From assembly GCA_017502875.1 (NCBI GenBank), contig JAFVUF010000016.1, positions 62,001 to 126,000 on the forward strand: a stretch of DNA of 64,000 nucleotides, written 5' to 3'. Under the pieces are notes generated by a model. That model was not told the origin of the DNA. It saw only the letters and a list, made by a program, of their open reading frames with translations, and made no database searches. The stretch's first letter is position 1. Each line of letters begins with the position of its first letter. Origin of the DNA: Clostridia bacterium. GTDB lineage: Bacteria; Bacillota; Clostridia; Oscillospirales; CAG-272. Below, in pieces: positions 12,377-21,560 of the stretch. The translations under genes were made by a program, and so were the position numbers.

Positions 12377-12687
12377 TGATATAATATTAAAAGTATTTTA
12401 AGTACGTTGTTTTAGCCGCTTCAAAGCGCCTGATCTGTGGGATACTGAGCGCAAGGCGGCAAACGCGATATTTAAGCCTAAGACGTGTCGTTTTTCGGAA
12501 AGCTCCACTCTTTTCGAAAAGAGATGTTTTTTTGTCTCTTAGGCTTAAAGCTCGCTTACTTAACGGGTGCGTTTTGCGCACTCTATACTCGGAACGGCAT
12601 CGGGCGTTTTTGACACCCGTTTCTTTCCGCATTTACATAATTACGGTTTTTGGGTTACGTCGTAGCCCACACATGAAAGGAAAATTT
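12377..12687 (+). promoter_or_regulatory. Promoter and long structured 5' leader of the RNase J gene
   Basis: An extended -10, TGATATAAT (12377-12385), predicts a start near 12392 and a leader of nearly 300 nt. The leader can fold extensively. A short stem pairs GCCGC at 12415 with 12456-12460. A perfect 13-bp stem pairs 12471-12483 with 12537-12549. Inside its loop a 16-base palindrome (12508-12523) is followed by a T-run (12527-12533), like a terminator. Further stems are 12562-12569 with 12614-12621, a small hairpin at 12567-12581, and a 7-bp hairpin at 12652-12668 just before the ribosome site GAAAGG. Some stems exclude each other. Regulation of RNase J through this leader is inferred. 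Confidence 0.6.
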
Positions 12688-14373
12688 ATGGCAAAAAAAG
12701 AAAAATCAAATCTTCTGCCGTTAAGAGTTTATTCGCTTGGCGGTCTTGATGAAATTGGAAAAAACATGACCTGTATCGAGTACGGAGACGATATTATTAT
12801 CGTTGACTGCGGTCTTGGCTTTCCGGACGATGAGATGCTCGGAGTCGATCTCGTTATCCCCGATATCAGTTATCTTGTCGAAAACAGCGATAAGGTGAGG
12901 GGTATCGTGCTTACCCACGGCCACGAGGACCATATAGGCGCTCTGCCGTACGTGCTGAAAAGTCTGCGCGTTCCCGTTTACGGAACCAAGCTTACGCTCG
13001 GTATCGTTGAAAACAAGCTACTTGAATATCGCTTTGAGGTACAGCCTAAGCTTTACTGTGTTGAGGCGGGCGACGTTATACGTCTAGGTGTGTTTACCGC
13101 TGAGTTTATTCACGTTAACCATTCCATCGCTGACGCCTGTGCTATCGCTATCGGTACTCCTCAGGGAACGGTGCTTCACACGGGCGACTTCAAGCTTGAC
13201 CTTACACCCATTGAGGGCGACGTTATGGATATAGCCAGACTTGGCGCAATCGGTAACGAGGGGGTTCGTCTGCTTATGTGCGAATCCACCAACGTTGAGC
13301 GCCCAGGATACACCCCATCGGAAAAGAACGTAGGGCGTTCCCTTGGTGATATTTTTGATCACAATAAGGACAAGCGTATAGTTATCGCTACCTTTTCGTC
13401 AAACGTTCACCGTGTTCAGCAGATAATAGATATCAGCGCGCAGATGGGCAGAAAGGTAGCTATAACGGGTAGGTCCATGCAGAATATAGTCGCGGCGGCG
13501 ATGCGGCTCGGCTATATGAACGTGCCTGACGGAGTGCTTATAGATATTAATGAAATAAGGCGCTTCCGTCCGGAAAACCTTACCTTAGTAACAACGGGAA
13601 GCCAGGGAGAGCCTATGTCAGCGCTCTACCGTATGGCTATGTCAACTCACGACAAGGTAGAGCTTGGCGTAAAGGACCTCGTTATCATATCTGCCCACGC
13701 GATTCCCGGAAATGAAAAGCTTGTCGGCAAGATAGTCAACGAGATGTTCAAAAAGGGCGTTACGGTGCTTTATGACGCGCTGGTTGAGGTTCACGTTTCG
13801 GGGCACGCCTGCCGTGAGGAGCTTAAGCTTATGCACGCGCTGACTAAGCCCGAATTCTTTATGCCTATTCACGGTGAGTACAAGCACCTTATGTGCCATA
13901 AATCTCTTGCCGAGGAGATGGGAATGACCGCTGACAGAATATTCGTTTCGGCGGATATAGGGCATGTTCTTGAAATAACGGAAAACGGCGCCCGTTGGAA
14001 CGGAACGGTTACCGCGGGCAAGGTGCTGGTTGACGGCTACGGAGTCGGAGACGTAGGCAACATCGTTCTTCGCGACAGAAAGCATCTTTCCGAGGACGGT
14101 CTTATCGTTTGCGTTGCGACGGTTGACAGCCGCGACGGGTATATTGTTGCGGGGCCTGACCTTATTTCGCGCGGCTTTGTGTACGTGCGAGAGTCGGAGG
14201 GACTTATGGAGCAGGCGCGCCGTATCGCAAGCGACGTAATAAATGACTGCCTTGATGAAAACAATCATGATTGGAACGACGTCAAAAACAGAGTTAAAGA
14301 CCAGATGACACGCTTCCTCTCCGCCAAAACAGGCAGAAAGCCAATGATACTTCCCATAATAATGGACGTTTAA
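12688..14373 (+). CDS. rnj: Ribonuclease J
   Basis: A 561-aa metallo-beta-lactamase/beta-CASP ribonuclease with 5'-exonuclease and endonuclease activity, central to mRNA decay and rRNA maturation in Firmicutes. The zinc motif THGHEDHIG is near residue 76, more ligands follow at HVNHSI near 147 and HTGDFK near 167, and the beta-CASP motifs include the ATFSSNVHR stretch near 232. The length matches RNase J1/J2. The frame is open further upstream, but ATG 12688 follows GAAAGG by 7 bases and gives the standard N-terminus, so it is preferred over 12532 and over ATG 12673. Only one paralogue is in the window. Confidence 0.96.
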   Translation: MAKKEKSNLLPLRVYSLGGLDEIGKNMTCIEYGDDIIIVDCGLGFPDDEMLGVDLVIPDISYLVENSDKVRGIVLTHGHEDHIGALPYVLKSLRVPVYGTKLTLGIVENKLLEYRFEVQPKLYCVEAGDVIRLGVFTAEFIHVNHSIADACAIAIGTPQGTVLHTGDFKLDLTPIEGDVMDIARLGAIGNEGVRLLMCESTNVERPGYTPSEKNVGRSLGDIFDHNKDKRIVIATFSSNVHRVQQIIDISAQMGRKVAITGRSMQNIVAAAMRLGYMNVPDGVLIDINEIRRFRPENLTLVTTGSQGEPMSALYRMAMSTHDKVELGVKDLVIISAHAIPGNEKLVGKIVNEMFKKGVTVLYDALVEVHVSGHACREELKLMHALTKPEFFMPIHGEYKHLMCHKSLAEEMGMTADRIFVSADIGHVLEITENGARWNGTVTAGKVLVDGYGVGDVGNIVLRDRKHLSEDGLIVCVATVDSRDGYIVAGPDLISRGFVYVRESEGLMEQARRIASDVINDCLDENNHDWNDVKNRVKDQMTRFLSAKTGRKPMILPIIMDV

Positions 14374-14380
14374 ATAACAA

Positions 14381-14409
14381 AAAACGAGCTTCCAAAAGAA
14401 GCTCGTTTT
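14381..14409. terminator. Bidirectional terminator between rnj and gap
   Basis: A perfect 12-bp stem (14381-14392 with 14398-14409) has a 5-nt loop, with A-rich and T-rich flanks. It serves the convergent rnj and gap genes. Confidence 0.92.
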
Positions 14410-14483
14410 CGTTAATTAATTGAGTGTACTACTTAGTACCGTGGCCTGATAAATCAGTTATACGCCTGTCGGCGCTTGCCGAC

Positions 14484-15503
14484 TTAAGCAAGCTCAGCGA
14501 AGTACTTGATTGTACGAACCATCTGGCTGGTATAGGAGTTCTCGTTGTCGTACCAAGAAACAACCTGTACCTGATAGGTGTCATCATCGATCTTAGCAAC
14601 CATGGTCTGAGTAGCGTCGAAGAGAGAGCCGTATCTCATACCGATAACGTCGGAGGAAACGATCTGATCCTCGTTGTATCCGTAGGAGTCGTTAGCGGCA
14701 GCCTTCATAGCTGCGTTGATGCCTTCCTTGGTTACGTCCTTGCCCTTAACTACCGCGACAAGAATGGTGGTAGAGCCGGTGCAGGTAGGAACTCTCTGAG
14801 CAGAGCCGATGAGCTTGCCGTTGAGCTCGGGGATAACGAGACCGATAGCCTTAGCAGCTCCGGTGGAGTTAGGAACGATGTTCTGAGCAGCAGCTCTTGC
14901 GCGGCGGAGATCACCCTTTCTGTGAGGACCGTCGAGAACCATCTGGTCGCCGGTGTAAGCGTGAACGGTGGTCATGATTCCGCTCTGGATAGGAGCGTAG
15001 TCGTTAAGAGCCTTAGCCATAGGAGCGAGGCAGTTGGTGGTGCAGGAAGCAGCGGAGATGATCTTGTCATCAGCGGTAAGGGTGTTCTCGTTTACGCTGT
15101 AAACTATGGTCTTGAGGTCGTTGCCCGCGGGAGCGGAGATAACAACCTTCTTTGCGCCTGCCTTGATGTGAGCCTCGGACTTCTCCTTGGAGCAGTAGAA
15201 GCCGGTGCACTCAAGAACAACGTCAACCTTGTTCTTCTTCCAGGGGCAGTTAACAGCGTCCTTCTCAGCGTAGATCTTGATGGTCTTGCCGTCTACGGTG
15301 ATGGTGCCTGCCTCGTCGTCAGCGGAGATATCGTGGTCGTATCTGCCCTGAGCGGTGTCGTACTTGAGAAGATGAGCAAGCATAGAGGGCTTGGTGAGGT
15401 CGTTGATAGCGACTACGGAGTAACCCTTAGCTCCGAACATCTGACGGAATGCGAGACGACCTATACGGCCGAATCCGTTGATTGCAACTTTTACGTTTGC
15501 CAT
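14484..15503 (-). CDS. gap: Glyceraldehyde-3-phosphate dehydrogenase, type I
   Basis: A 339-aa glycolytic enzyme that oxidises glyceraldehyde-3-phosphate to 1,3-bisphosphoglycerate with NAD. The Rossmann start [15 protein letters not shown] and the catalytic cysteine motif [10 protein letters not shown] near residue 155 are intact; the C-terminal catalytic domain includes [13 protein letters not shown] near 318. Acidic residues in the NDL segment after the second strand suggest NAD use. Codons are strongly biased, as expected for a highly expressed gene. It is a single gene with its own promoter and a GGAGG ribosome site; no pgk or tpi follows. Confidence 0.98.
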   Translation of the reverse strand: MANVKVAINGFGRIGRLAFRQMFGAKGYSVVAINDLTKPSMLAHLLKYDTAQGRYDHDISADDEAGTITVDGKTIKIYAEKDAVNCPWKKNKVDVVLECTGFYCSKEKSEAHIKAGAKKVVISAPAGNDLKTIVYSVNENTLTADDKIISAASCTTNCLAPMAKALNDYAPIQSGIMTTVHAYTGDQMVLDGPHRKGDLRRARAAAQNIVPNSTGAAKAIGLVIPELNGKLIGSAQRVPTCTGSTTILVAVVKGKDVTKEGINAAMKAAANDSYGYNEDQIVSSDVIGMRYGSLFDATQTMVAKIDDDTYQVQVVSWYDNENSYTSQMVRTIKYFAELA

Positions 15504-15546
15504 TTTGTGTATCCTCCAAAAAATTTATTTTAATATACCATCGTCT

Positions 15547-15575
15547 ATTTTACACAATATTTCCTTATTTTACAA
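15547..15575 (-). promoter_or_regulatory. Promoter of gap
   Basis: Minus-strand TTGTAA (complement of 15570-15575), a 17-bp spacer, then TAAAAT (15547-15552) with a TG just upstream. It predicts a leader of about 35-40 nt. Confidence 0.7.
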
Positions 15576-15623
15576 GTGTTTTTGGGAAAAATTTTATTTT
15601 TTGTTACATTTGTTATAAAATAC

Positions 15624-15652
15624 TTGATTTGCCGCTTGGAAAATGTTATAAT
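15624..15652 (+). promoter_or_regulatory. Promoter of the gene at 15686
   Basis: TTGATT (15624-15629), a 17-bp spacer, and a perfect TATAAT (15647-15652). The expected transcription start is about 25 bases before the coding region. Confidence 0.75.
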
Positions 15653-15685
15653 TAGCATATCAGTAAAGAAAAGGTAAAATATTAT

Positions 15686-16636
15686 ATGGAAGAAAAAGGT
15701 TTTGGCGCGGTCTGTAAGGGAATAAAATACGGGCTTATCCGAATTACAAACGACCTTAAGCTTATTGACTATAATCAGACGGCGAAGTCCCTTGTTATGC
15801 TGCCGAGAAGAAACGCCAGAATAAATAAGGCGCTATACAAGGGCGGCGAGGCATTGGAGTCTCTTGGAGCAGCCCTTGGAAGCTCTGTCAACCTCGTGTT
15901 TTTGTCGGGCGCGAGATATCTTAATTCCATAGCCATACGGGAAAGAGACGGAAATATTCTGTGCGTTCTTCATCCGCTTTTTGCCGTTGTAAATCAAAGC
16001 AGATTTGTTCACGAGCTCGGTAAGCTAACGTCCTTTTACGCCAAAAATATGCTTCTCATGATTGAGGAGGCGGAGGGCAGAAGGCTGAATCTTGGCTTCA
16101 GAATGGCGGTGCCTTCGGTAGCTATGTATTACAGGGATATGTCAAACGATCACTACGCCACTGTCGTGATGGGTGTAGAGGCGTTGCTTGAAAAGCTGAA
16201 GAATACAGACCTGAATAAAGAGCTTACTATCGTGGTGGACAGGATAAGCACCGGCTGGGCAGCTTTAATAAATATGCTCGTGGTACAGTTTGTGGTGTCC
16301 GAGCTGCTTTCGGTGTTTGAGTTTTACGGCGCGGGCGAAAAAGCAGTCATGCACATCGGGTATTCGGACAAACATCTGTTCGTTTACCTACGCGATAAGC
16401 TGGCGAGCCCGCTAACGGATAGCGAGAAATATTTTCTGCGTATGCTCTCCGAGATGATGAGAATGGTGAACGTCGGCTGTGAGGCAAGAATAGATAATAC
16501 CGGCAGATTCGTTATAAAAACGTACATTCCTACGACCTTTGAGACCAAGCATTTGCGCGCAGGCTGGACCAAAACCTCGGCTGAGGCATGGTCATATCTT
16601 GATTATTCTCTTGAAAATTACATACTTGCACAGTAA
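15686..16636 (+). CDS. Unrecognised 316-aa protein with sensor-like layout
   Basis: I do not recognise this gene. It lacks a signal peptide and membrane segments. The N-terminal 60 residues (GLIRITNDLKLIDYNQTAK) have the rhythm of a PAS-like domain, and the central region (RFVHELGKLTSFYAKNMLLMIEEAEGRRLN) is helical, as in histidine kinase dimerisation regions. A C-terminal part with IGYSDKHLFVYLRDKL could be a degenerate ATPase-like fold, but no N, G1 or G2 box is visible. A sensory or signalling role is only a guess. It has its own promoter and is followed by a weak terminator hairpin; the next gene is convergent. Confidence 0.5.
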   Translation: MEEKGFGAVCKGIKYGLIRITNDLKLIDYNQTAKSLVMLPRRNARINKALYKGGEALESLGAALGSSVNLVFLSGARYLNSIAIRERDGNILCVLHPLFAVVNQSRFVHELGKLTSFYAKNMLLMIEEAEGRRLNLGFRMAVPSVAMYYRDMSNDHYATVVMGVEALLEKLKNTDLNKELTIVVDRISTGWAALINMLVVQFVVSELLSVFEFYGAGEKAVMHIGYSDKHLFVYLRDKLASPLTDSEKYFLRMLSEMMRMVNVGCEARIDNTGRFVIKTYIPTTFETKHLRAGWTKTSAEAWSYLDYSLENYILAQ

Positions 16637-16640
16637 AACA

Positions 16641-16664
16641 AAAACGCCCCTTTCGGAGCGTTTT
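16641..16664. terminator. Terminator between convergent genes
   Basis: A stem of seven perfect pairs (16641-16647 with 16658-16664), flanked by A and T on opposite sides, lies between the genes ending at 16636 and 16676. Confidence 0.7.
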
Positions 16665-16675
16665 AAGTAACGTTA

Positions 16676-17278
16676 TCAGACCTTGTTTACAAAGTCGCAG
16701 ATTATGGAGGCCGCCTTTTCGACGCCGCAGAAGCTGCTGTCAATACAGAGGTTGTAGTGCTGGGCGTCTCCCCATTTGGTGTCGGCGTGATAATTATAGT
16801 AATTCTGACGGCGCTTATCCGCGCTCTTGATCTTTTCTATCGCCTTTTCCTTTGTGATACCTTCTCTTTCGGCGACTCTCTCGGCTCTGGATTCAATAGA
16901 ACCGTAGATAAAGAGCTTGACAAGATCGGGACGGTCAGCGAGAATATAGTCGGCGCAGCGTCCGATTATTATACAAGGACCCTTGTCGGCAAGCTCGCGA
17001 ATGACCTTTGACTGAGTGGCGTATATTTTATCCTCCAGCGACCAGACACCCGTTGCGCTCTGGTGATATTGGAAGCCGCGGACAAGTGAGTAAAGGAAGC
17101 TGTTATTGGCGTATTTGTCGTAATCTCTGAAATGCTCCTCGCTGAAGCCGCTTTTTTCCGCCGCGAGCTGAATAAGAGCGTTGTCGTAGAAGGGGATACC
17201 GAGTTGCTTTGAAACAAGCTCGCCTATCTCTTTGCCTCCGCTTCCGTGCTGACGGCCTATGGTGATGACGTGGTTCAT
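16676..17278 (-). CDS. Cytidylate kinase-like P-loop protein
   Basis: A 200-aa nucleoside-monophosphate-kinase-fold protein of the cytidylate-kinase-like family frequent in Clostridia. The P-loop reads GRQHGSGGKEIG near residues 8-19; IIGRCADYIL near 100 and a lid-like EREGITKEKAIEKIKSADKRR near 135 follow. The genuine Cmk is usually a different 220-aa protein fused or linked to plsC/ispH/rpsA, so this is probably a paralogue of unknown substrate. It is monocistronic, with the start ATG behind AAAGGAGTTTC on the minus strand. Confidence 0.8.
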   Translation of the reverse strand: MNHVITIGRQHGSGGKEIGELVSKQLGIPFYDNALIQLAAEKSGFSEEHFRDYDKYANNSFLYSLVRGFQYHQSATGVWSLEDKIYATQSKVIRELADKGPCIIIGRCADYILADRPDLVKLFIYGSIESRAERVAEREGITKEKAIEKIKSADKRRQNYYNYHADTKWGDAQHYNLCIDSSFCGVEKAASIICDFVNKV

Positions 17279-17400
17279 AAAGAAACTCCTTTCCGAATTT
17301 TCTGGGAGACTGTTTGCTACAATTATTGTAACATATTAAAGGTGAAAATGCAAGAGTTTTTTGTTAACGTTGATTATTTAAAGTAAAAATGGAGTAAAAG

Positions 17401-18132
17401 GTGAAGGATTTTAAGGATTTTTCGTCGCTTCTCAGCTCGGTTCGGCGTTGCGCTCAGAACTATGAAATGATTGAGGCGGGGGACGTTATAGCGGTTGGCG
17501 TTTCGGGCGGCAAGGATTCACTTGCGCTTTTGTGCGCGCTTGCTCTAATGAGACGGTTTTATCCCGTAAAATATGAGGTCGTGGCTATAACTGTCGATCT
17601 CGGCTTTGAGGGAATGGACTATCAGCCGATAAAGGCGCTTTGCGATGAGCTTGACGTAAGCTATCACAAGGTGGATACGGAGATAGCTAAAATAGTTTTC
17701 GAAAAGAAAAACGAGGGCTGCTCGCTCTGCTCCCGACTGAGACGGGGCGCACTGCACAGCGAAGCTGAGAGGCTGGGCTGTACCAAGGTCGCTCTTGGAC
17801 ATACAAAGGACGACGTTGCCGAAACGCTGCTTATGAATATATTGTATGCGGGGAAAATAGAGGTGTTCTGGCCAAAAAACACTCCCGACGGAAGAAATAT
17901 GACACTTATCCGTCCTCTTATATACACGTCAGAAAAAACCGTTAAGGCGTTTTGCGCAAAAAACGGACTTCCGATAGTTAAAAATAACTGTCCGATGGAT
18001 AAGCATACCAAGCGGCAGACGGTTGAAAATATGATAAACGAGGCGGAAAAGGAAACCAGAGGCGTAACGCACAGAATATTCCGAGCCATTGAAAAGGCGG
18101 GCATAGACGGCTTTTCCGATTTCGGTGAATGA
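17401..18132 (+). CDS. TtcA-like tRNA thiolation protein (PP-loop ATPase)
   Basis: A 243-aa protein of the N-type ATP pyrophosphatase family. The PP-loop VSGGKDSLALL is near residue 35; CSLCSRLRRG near 108 supplies the paired cysteines, and LGHTKDD near 132 is a second family motif; a further cysteine is in NNCPMD near 198. TtcA and relatives activate a tRNA base (cytidine 32 in the classical case) with ATP and insert sulfur using a 4Fe-4S cluster. The exact tRNA position is not deducible. The start is GTG, 6 bases after GGAG (17391-17394). It precedes rqcH by 51 bases in the same direction. Confidence 0.85.
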   Translation: MKDFKDFSSLLSSVRRCAQNYEMIEAGDVIAVGVSGGKDSLALLCALALMRRFYPVKYEVVAITVDLGFEGMDYQPIKALCDELDVSYHKVDTEIAKIVFEKKNEGCSLCSRLRRGALHSEAERLGCTKVALGHTKDDVAETLLMNILYAGKIEVFWPKNTPDGRNMTLIRPLIYTSEKTVKAFCAKNGLPIVKNNCPMDKHTKRQTVENMINEAEKETRGVTHRIFRAIEKAGIDGFSDFGE

Positions 18133-18183
18133 GCGTTTTAGCGCTTACGGGTGAGATGGAAATTAAATTCAGGGTGAAAAATT

Positions 18184-19953
18184 ATGAGCTTTGACGCATT
18201 TATGACACGGGCGGTGGCAGCCGAGCTGAACGTAAAGCTTTCGGGTGCGAGAGTTGAGAAGGTGCTGCAGCCGTCTAAGGACGAGATTTTTCTTGCGCTC
18301 CATAAGGAAAGCGAGCATTTCAGGCTTCAGATAAACGCGGGCGCGCAGTCGCCGAGGATAGGTATAACACGGGAGTCTCCCGAAAACCCGAAGGCGCCGC
18401 CTATGTTCTGTATGCTGCTTCGCAAGCACCTTACGGGCGCAAAAATATCAAAGGTTCTTCAAAGAGATTTTGAAAGAGTTATTGAAATAGAGCTTGAAAC
18501 GTATGACGAGATGGGCTTTTATACCAAGCGCCGTCTTATAACCGAAATAATGGGGCGTTATTCAAACGCCGTTTTGTGCGACGGCAATTATAAAATTTTG
18601 AACGCGCTTCGTCCTGTGGACTTTACCACGAGCAGAAAACGCCAGCTGCTTCCGCAGATGACGTATGAAATGCCGCCATCGCAGGATAAGATAAACCCAT
18701 TCGACGAGACCTGCGAGGCGCTTTTTGCCGCTACCGCGGATTGCGGCGAGATAACGGATAAGACGGTTATGAGCAGATATATAGGCTTTTCACCGCTTAC
18801 CGCAAAGGAGCTTGTCGCAAGGGCGTCAGTTAACGGCAGAGCTACGGCTTTGACCGTCTGGAAAGCTCTTTCGGAGCTTCTTGAACGCACCCATAACACC
18901 GATTTTAAACCCACTCTGCTCTTTTCTGAGGACGGCATGCCCAAGGATTTTTCCTGCTTTGAAATAACCCAAAGCATAGGGAATATGAAGACCGTCGCAT
19001 TTGAAAGCTTCGGGGAGCTTACCGACGCCTTTTTTGCCGAAAATGAGAGGCGCGAAAGAGAGCGCAGCCGCGCTCACGCCACGGAAAAGCTGCTGAAAAA
19101 TATCGAAAGCAGGCTCGTTAAAAAGCTGGAGCTTCAGTCAAAGGAGCTTAAGGATACCGAGAAAAAGGCGGAATATAAGCAAAAGGCGGACCTTATAACC
19201 GCGAATATCTATCGTTTTAGCGGAAAAACGGATAAGGTAACGGTTGTGGACTACGTTGACGACGGAAACGGCGGATATGAGGAAAGAGAGGTCGAGCTTA
19301 CCCTTGAAAGAGGAATGAGCGCGCCCGCCGCCGCGCAAAAGCTATACAAAAAGTACGTAAAGGCAAAAAACGCCGAGGTTGAGATAAGCGCGCAAATAGA
19401 AAAGGGCGAGGCGGAGCTGAAATATATCCGCAGCGTTCTTGACGCCTTGAGTCGCTCGGTAGGTCAGGCGGAGCTTGACGAGATACGCGAGGAGCTGACC
19501 GAGACGGGTTATATCCGATTAAAGAGTGGCGAAAGTAAAGGCGCGAAATTCGGTAAAAAGCAACAGTCAAGACAGTTGAAAAATCCGATAAAAAGCGTTA
19601 CTTCGGGCGGCTTTACCGTGCTAACGGGTAAAAACAATCTTCAAAACGACTACCTCACCTTTAAGCTCGCCTCGAAAAACGACTATTGGTTCCACGTAAA
19701 AAGCGTTCCCGGTTCTCATACGTTGCTTATTTGCGACGGAGCCGAGCCGACTGACAGAGATTTGACCGAGGCGGCTGAGATAGCGGCAAGGAACAGTAAG
19801 GCGGCGGAGCAGGGCAAGGCAGATGTCGATTACACCCGTGTGAAAAACGTCAAAAAGCCGTCTGGCGCCCGTCCCGGATTTGTTATCTACGATAATTACA
19901 AGACAGCGACGGTGCTTTTAAACGCACCCGTAAGCGTTAAAACGGAGAAATAA
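18184..19953 (+). CDS. rqcH: RqcH (NFACT family, ribosome quality control)
   Basis: A 589-aa protein of the Rqc2/FbpA/NEMF family. On stalled 50S subunits it recruits Ala-tRNA and adds C-terminal alanine tails that mark nascent chains for ClpXP. The NFACT-N domain spans residues 1 to ~280. A long charged coiled coil (~285-345) and a second helical stretch (~390-430) follow, and the C-terminal NFACT-R domain has DYLTFKLASKNDYWFHVK near 495. In the place of the family's conserved Asp-Arg pair near residue 97 this protein reads FERV, a Glu-Arg. It is followed by ispE after a single base, so the two are cotranscribed. Confidence 0.93.
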   Translation: MSFDAFMTRAVAAELNVKLSGARVEKVLQPSKDEIFLALHKESEHFRLQINAGAQSPRIGITRESPENPKAPPMFCMLLRKHLTGAKISKVLQRDFERVIEIELETYDEMGFYTKRRLITEIMGRYSNAVLCDGNYKILNALRPVDFTTSRKRQLLPQMTYEMPPSQDKINPFDETCEALFAATADCGEITDKTVMSRYIGFSPLTAKELVARASVNGRATALTVWKALSELLERTHNTDFKPTLLFSEDGMPKDFSCFEITQSIGNMKTVAFESFGELTDAFFAENERRERERSRAHATEKLLKNIESRLVKKLELQSKELKDTEKKAEYKQKADLITANIYRFSGKTDKVTVVDYVDDGNGGYEEREVELTLERGMSAPAAAQKLYKKYVKAKNAEVEISAQIEKGEAELKYIRSVLDALSRSVGQAELDEIREELTETGYIRLKSGESKGAKFGKKQQSRQLKNPIKSVTSGGFTVLTGKNNLQNDYLTFKLASKNDYWFHVKSVPGSHTLLICDGAEPTDRDLTEAAEIAARNSKAAEQGKADVDYTRVKNVKKPSGARPGFVIYDNYKTATVLLNAPVSVKTEK

Positions 19954-19954
19954 A

Positions 19955-20800
19955 ATGGAAGCAGTAACGAAAAAAGCCTACGGAAAGGTCAATCTCTTTT
20001 TGTCGGTGGGCGGAAAGCGCTCCGACGGCAGACACGACGTGGAAACGGTGCTTTGCAGAGTCGGTGTTTACGATACGGTTACAGTCAGGCGCGGCAGTGC
20101 GGGGGAAATTAAGCTGACCTGCGACGACTCGGCGTTACCTGTAAACGAGGAAAACATCGCTTATCTTGCCGCTATGAGATATTTTGAACACGTGGGCGCT
20201 TGTCATGGCGTGGATATAGACATAAAAAAAAGGATTCCAGTAAAAGCGGGAATGGGCGGCGGAAGCTCGGACGCGGCGGCGGTACTGCTCGCCCTTGACG
20301 AGCTTTACGGAGAGCTTTCGTTTGATACGTTGCTTGAAATAGCCGCGTCGCTTGGTGCTGACGTGCCGTTTTTTCTCTATGAAAAGGATATCATGCTCGG
20401 GAAGGGAACGGGCGCGGAGCTTTTTGAATGCGGTGAGCTTGGCTTTGAGGGATACGGAGTGTTTGTTTCACACGGCGAGAAGCTATCTACGGGCAAGGCG
20501 TACGAAAGACTTGATAACATAAGGGGGAACGCAAATCAGCTTAAAAAGGCCGATAATCTGCTCTTAGCAATAGCTGAAAAAGACCTATTCGGCGTTGCGG
20601 GTGCTATTGAAAACGACTTTGAGCTGTGTTATGAGAGCTTTGAGGAGATAGCGGACGCTCTTTACGGGCTTGGCTGCTCGAAGGCGTTTTTATGCGGAAG
20701 CGGACCGACGGTTTGCGGACTGTTCGATAGCCTCGAGGGCGCGGAGCGTGCGTGCGTAATGCTTCGGTATAAGACGTTTGTCGCAAAGCTTGGTATTTAA
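19955..20800 (+). CDS. ispE: 4-diphosphocytidyl-2-C-methyl-D-erythritol kinase
   Basis: A 281-aa GHMP kinase of the non-mevalonate (MEP) isoprenoid pathway, phosphorylating CDP-methylerythritol. The N-terminal Lys-Asn motif reads KAYGKVNLFLSVGGKR, the ATP loop is VKAGMGGGSSDAAAVL near residue 92, and a C-terminal GHMP motif, FLCGSGPTVCGLF, is near 250. The length is normal. It starts immediately after rqcH and ends at a strong hairpin. No other MEP gene is in the window. Confidence 0.95.
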   Translation: MEAVTKKAYGKVNLFLSVGGKRSDGRHDVETVLCRVGVYDTVTVRRGSAGEIKLTCDDSALPVNEENIAYLAAMRYFEHVGACHGVDIDIKKRIPVKAGMGGGSSDAAAVLLALDELYGELSFDTLLEIAASLGADVPFFLYEKDIMLGKGTGAELFECGELGFEGYGVFVSHGEKLSTGKAYERLDNIRGNANQLKKADNLLLAIAEKDLFGVAGAIENDFELCYESFEEIADALYGLGCSKAFLCGSGPTVCGLFDSLEGAERACVMLRYKTFVAKLGI

Positions 20801-20812
20801 CAAATGACAAAT

Positions 20813-20853
20813 AAAGCGACCGACTCACTGCAAATGTGAATCGGCCGCTTTTT
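20813..20853. terminator. Terminator between ispE and a convergent small gene
   Basis: A long stem pairs 20814-20828 with the segment ending near 20850, with a few mismatches, and is followed by six T on the plus strand. A-rich sequence on the other side allows use by the minus-strand gene as well. Confidence 0.85.
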
Positions 20854-20856
20854 TCG

Positions 20857-21105
20857 TTATATAAGCTCCGCGATAAAATCAATCAGCTCGTTTTCCGTCG
20901 GCTTACATTCTGTTAGCCTGTCGATAATATTTTTTGCCCTTTCTTTTGTTCTCGAAATGTCGTAAACGAAGTCGCTTTTGTAGAAATCTCCGTTAGGGTA
21001 AAGGGCGAGGGCTGAATATACTGTCGAAAATTCCGTACATATTTCGGTTTTTGCGGAGGGCGTCTCGACTAACTGATATACTGCGCCTGAGGTTTTGCCA
21101 TTCAT
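20857..21105 (-). CDS. Small DUF6514-like protein
   Basis: An 82-aa protein without membrane segments. The central DFVYDISRTKERAKNIIDRL and the C-terminal ENELIDFIAELI resemble a small Clostridia family (DUF6514) of unknown function, which usually has a beta-rich N-terminal half and this helical end. The ATG start follows AAGGAAGGA on the minus strand by a normal spacing. It is a single-gene unit. Confidence 0.55.
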   Translation of the reverse strand: MNGKTSGAVYQLVETPSAKTEICTEFSTVYSALALYPNGDFYKSDFVYDISRTKERAKNIIDRLTECKPTENELIDFIAELI

Positions 21106-21488
21106 TTTTAAATCCTTCCTTCTTTTAATTTTGACTGACAGTATCGGATTTTATCATTTTTCTGATTATATTGCAAACGCAGAAATGTGCGTTTTTTAGT
21201 CTTTTGCGCAGAATTAGGTGATTTATTTGAATATTTATAGTATAATGTTGTTGAAAGTGTTTACAATGTTCAGATAATGTGTTAATAAGCTACACTTATT
21301 GATACTTGTAATGTATATATGGTGAATAAATTCAAAGTTAATACATTCGTGGCGGTGTTTGAATGGCTTTGTCTGAATAAAAAGTGTATTATTTGATTTC
21401 TTTTCACAAAAAATGGCGCTTGTTTTTGTGAAAAATAACGGTAGGGATTTTGCTTGAGTAAAATAAGGTAAAAAATTCCCGATTAAGA
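21106..21488. other. AT-rich intergenic gap
   Basis: About 380 bases without a convincing gene. Open frames here are short and AT-driven. It holds the upstream region of the minus-strand DUF6514-like gene and leads into the promoter at 21489. I saw no repeat, tRNA or riboswitch. Confidence 0.5.
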
Positions 21489-21517
21489 TTGACAAAGAGG
21501 GAAAAGCATAGTATAAT
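21489..21517 (+). promoter_or_regulatory. Consensus sigma-A promoter of the six-gene operon
   Basis: Perfect TTGACA (21489-21494), a 17-bp spacer, and perfect TATAAT (21512-21517). The first gene begins 43 bases downstream behind a GGAGG site. Confidence 0.9.
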
Positions 21518-21560
21518 TGTAGTGTAATATTTTATATGTTATGCACGGAGGTTTTTTAAA

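Noticed and set aside
12532..12687. Upstream extension of the RNase J protein to 12532
   Set aside because: It would run through the folded leader, no ribosome site precedes it, and the 561-aa form from 12688 already matches the family length.
14424..15533. A 369-codon plus-strand frame opposite gap
   Set aside because: It covers the gap gene and its terminator and promoter; its product has no recognisable motif.
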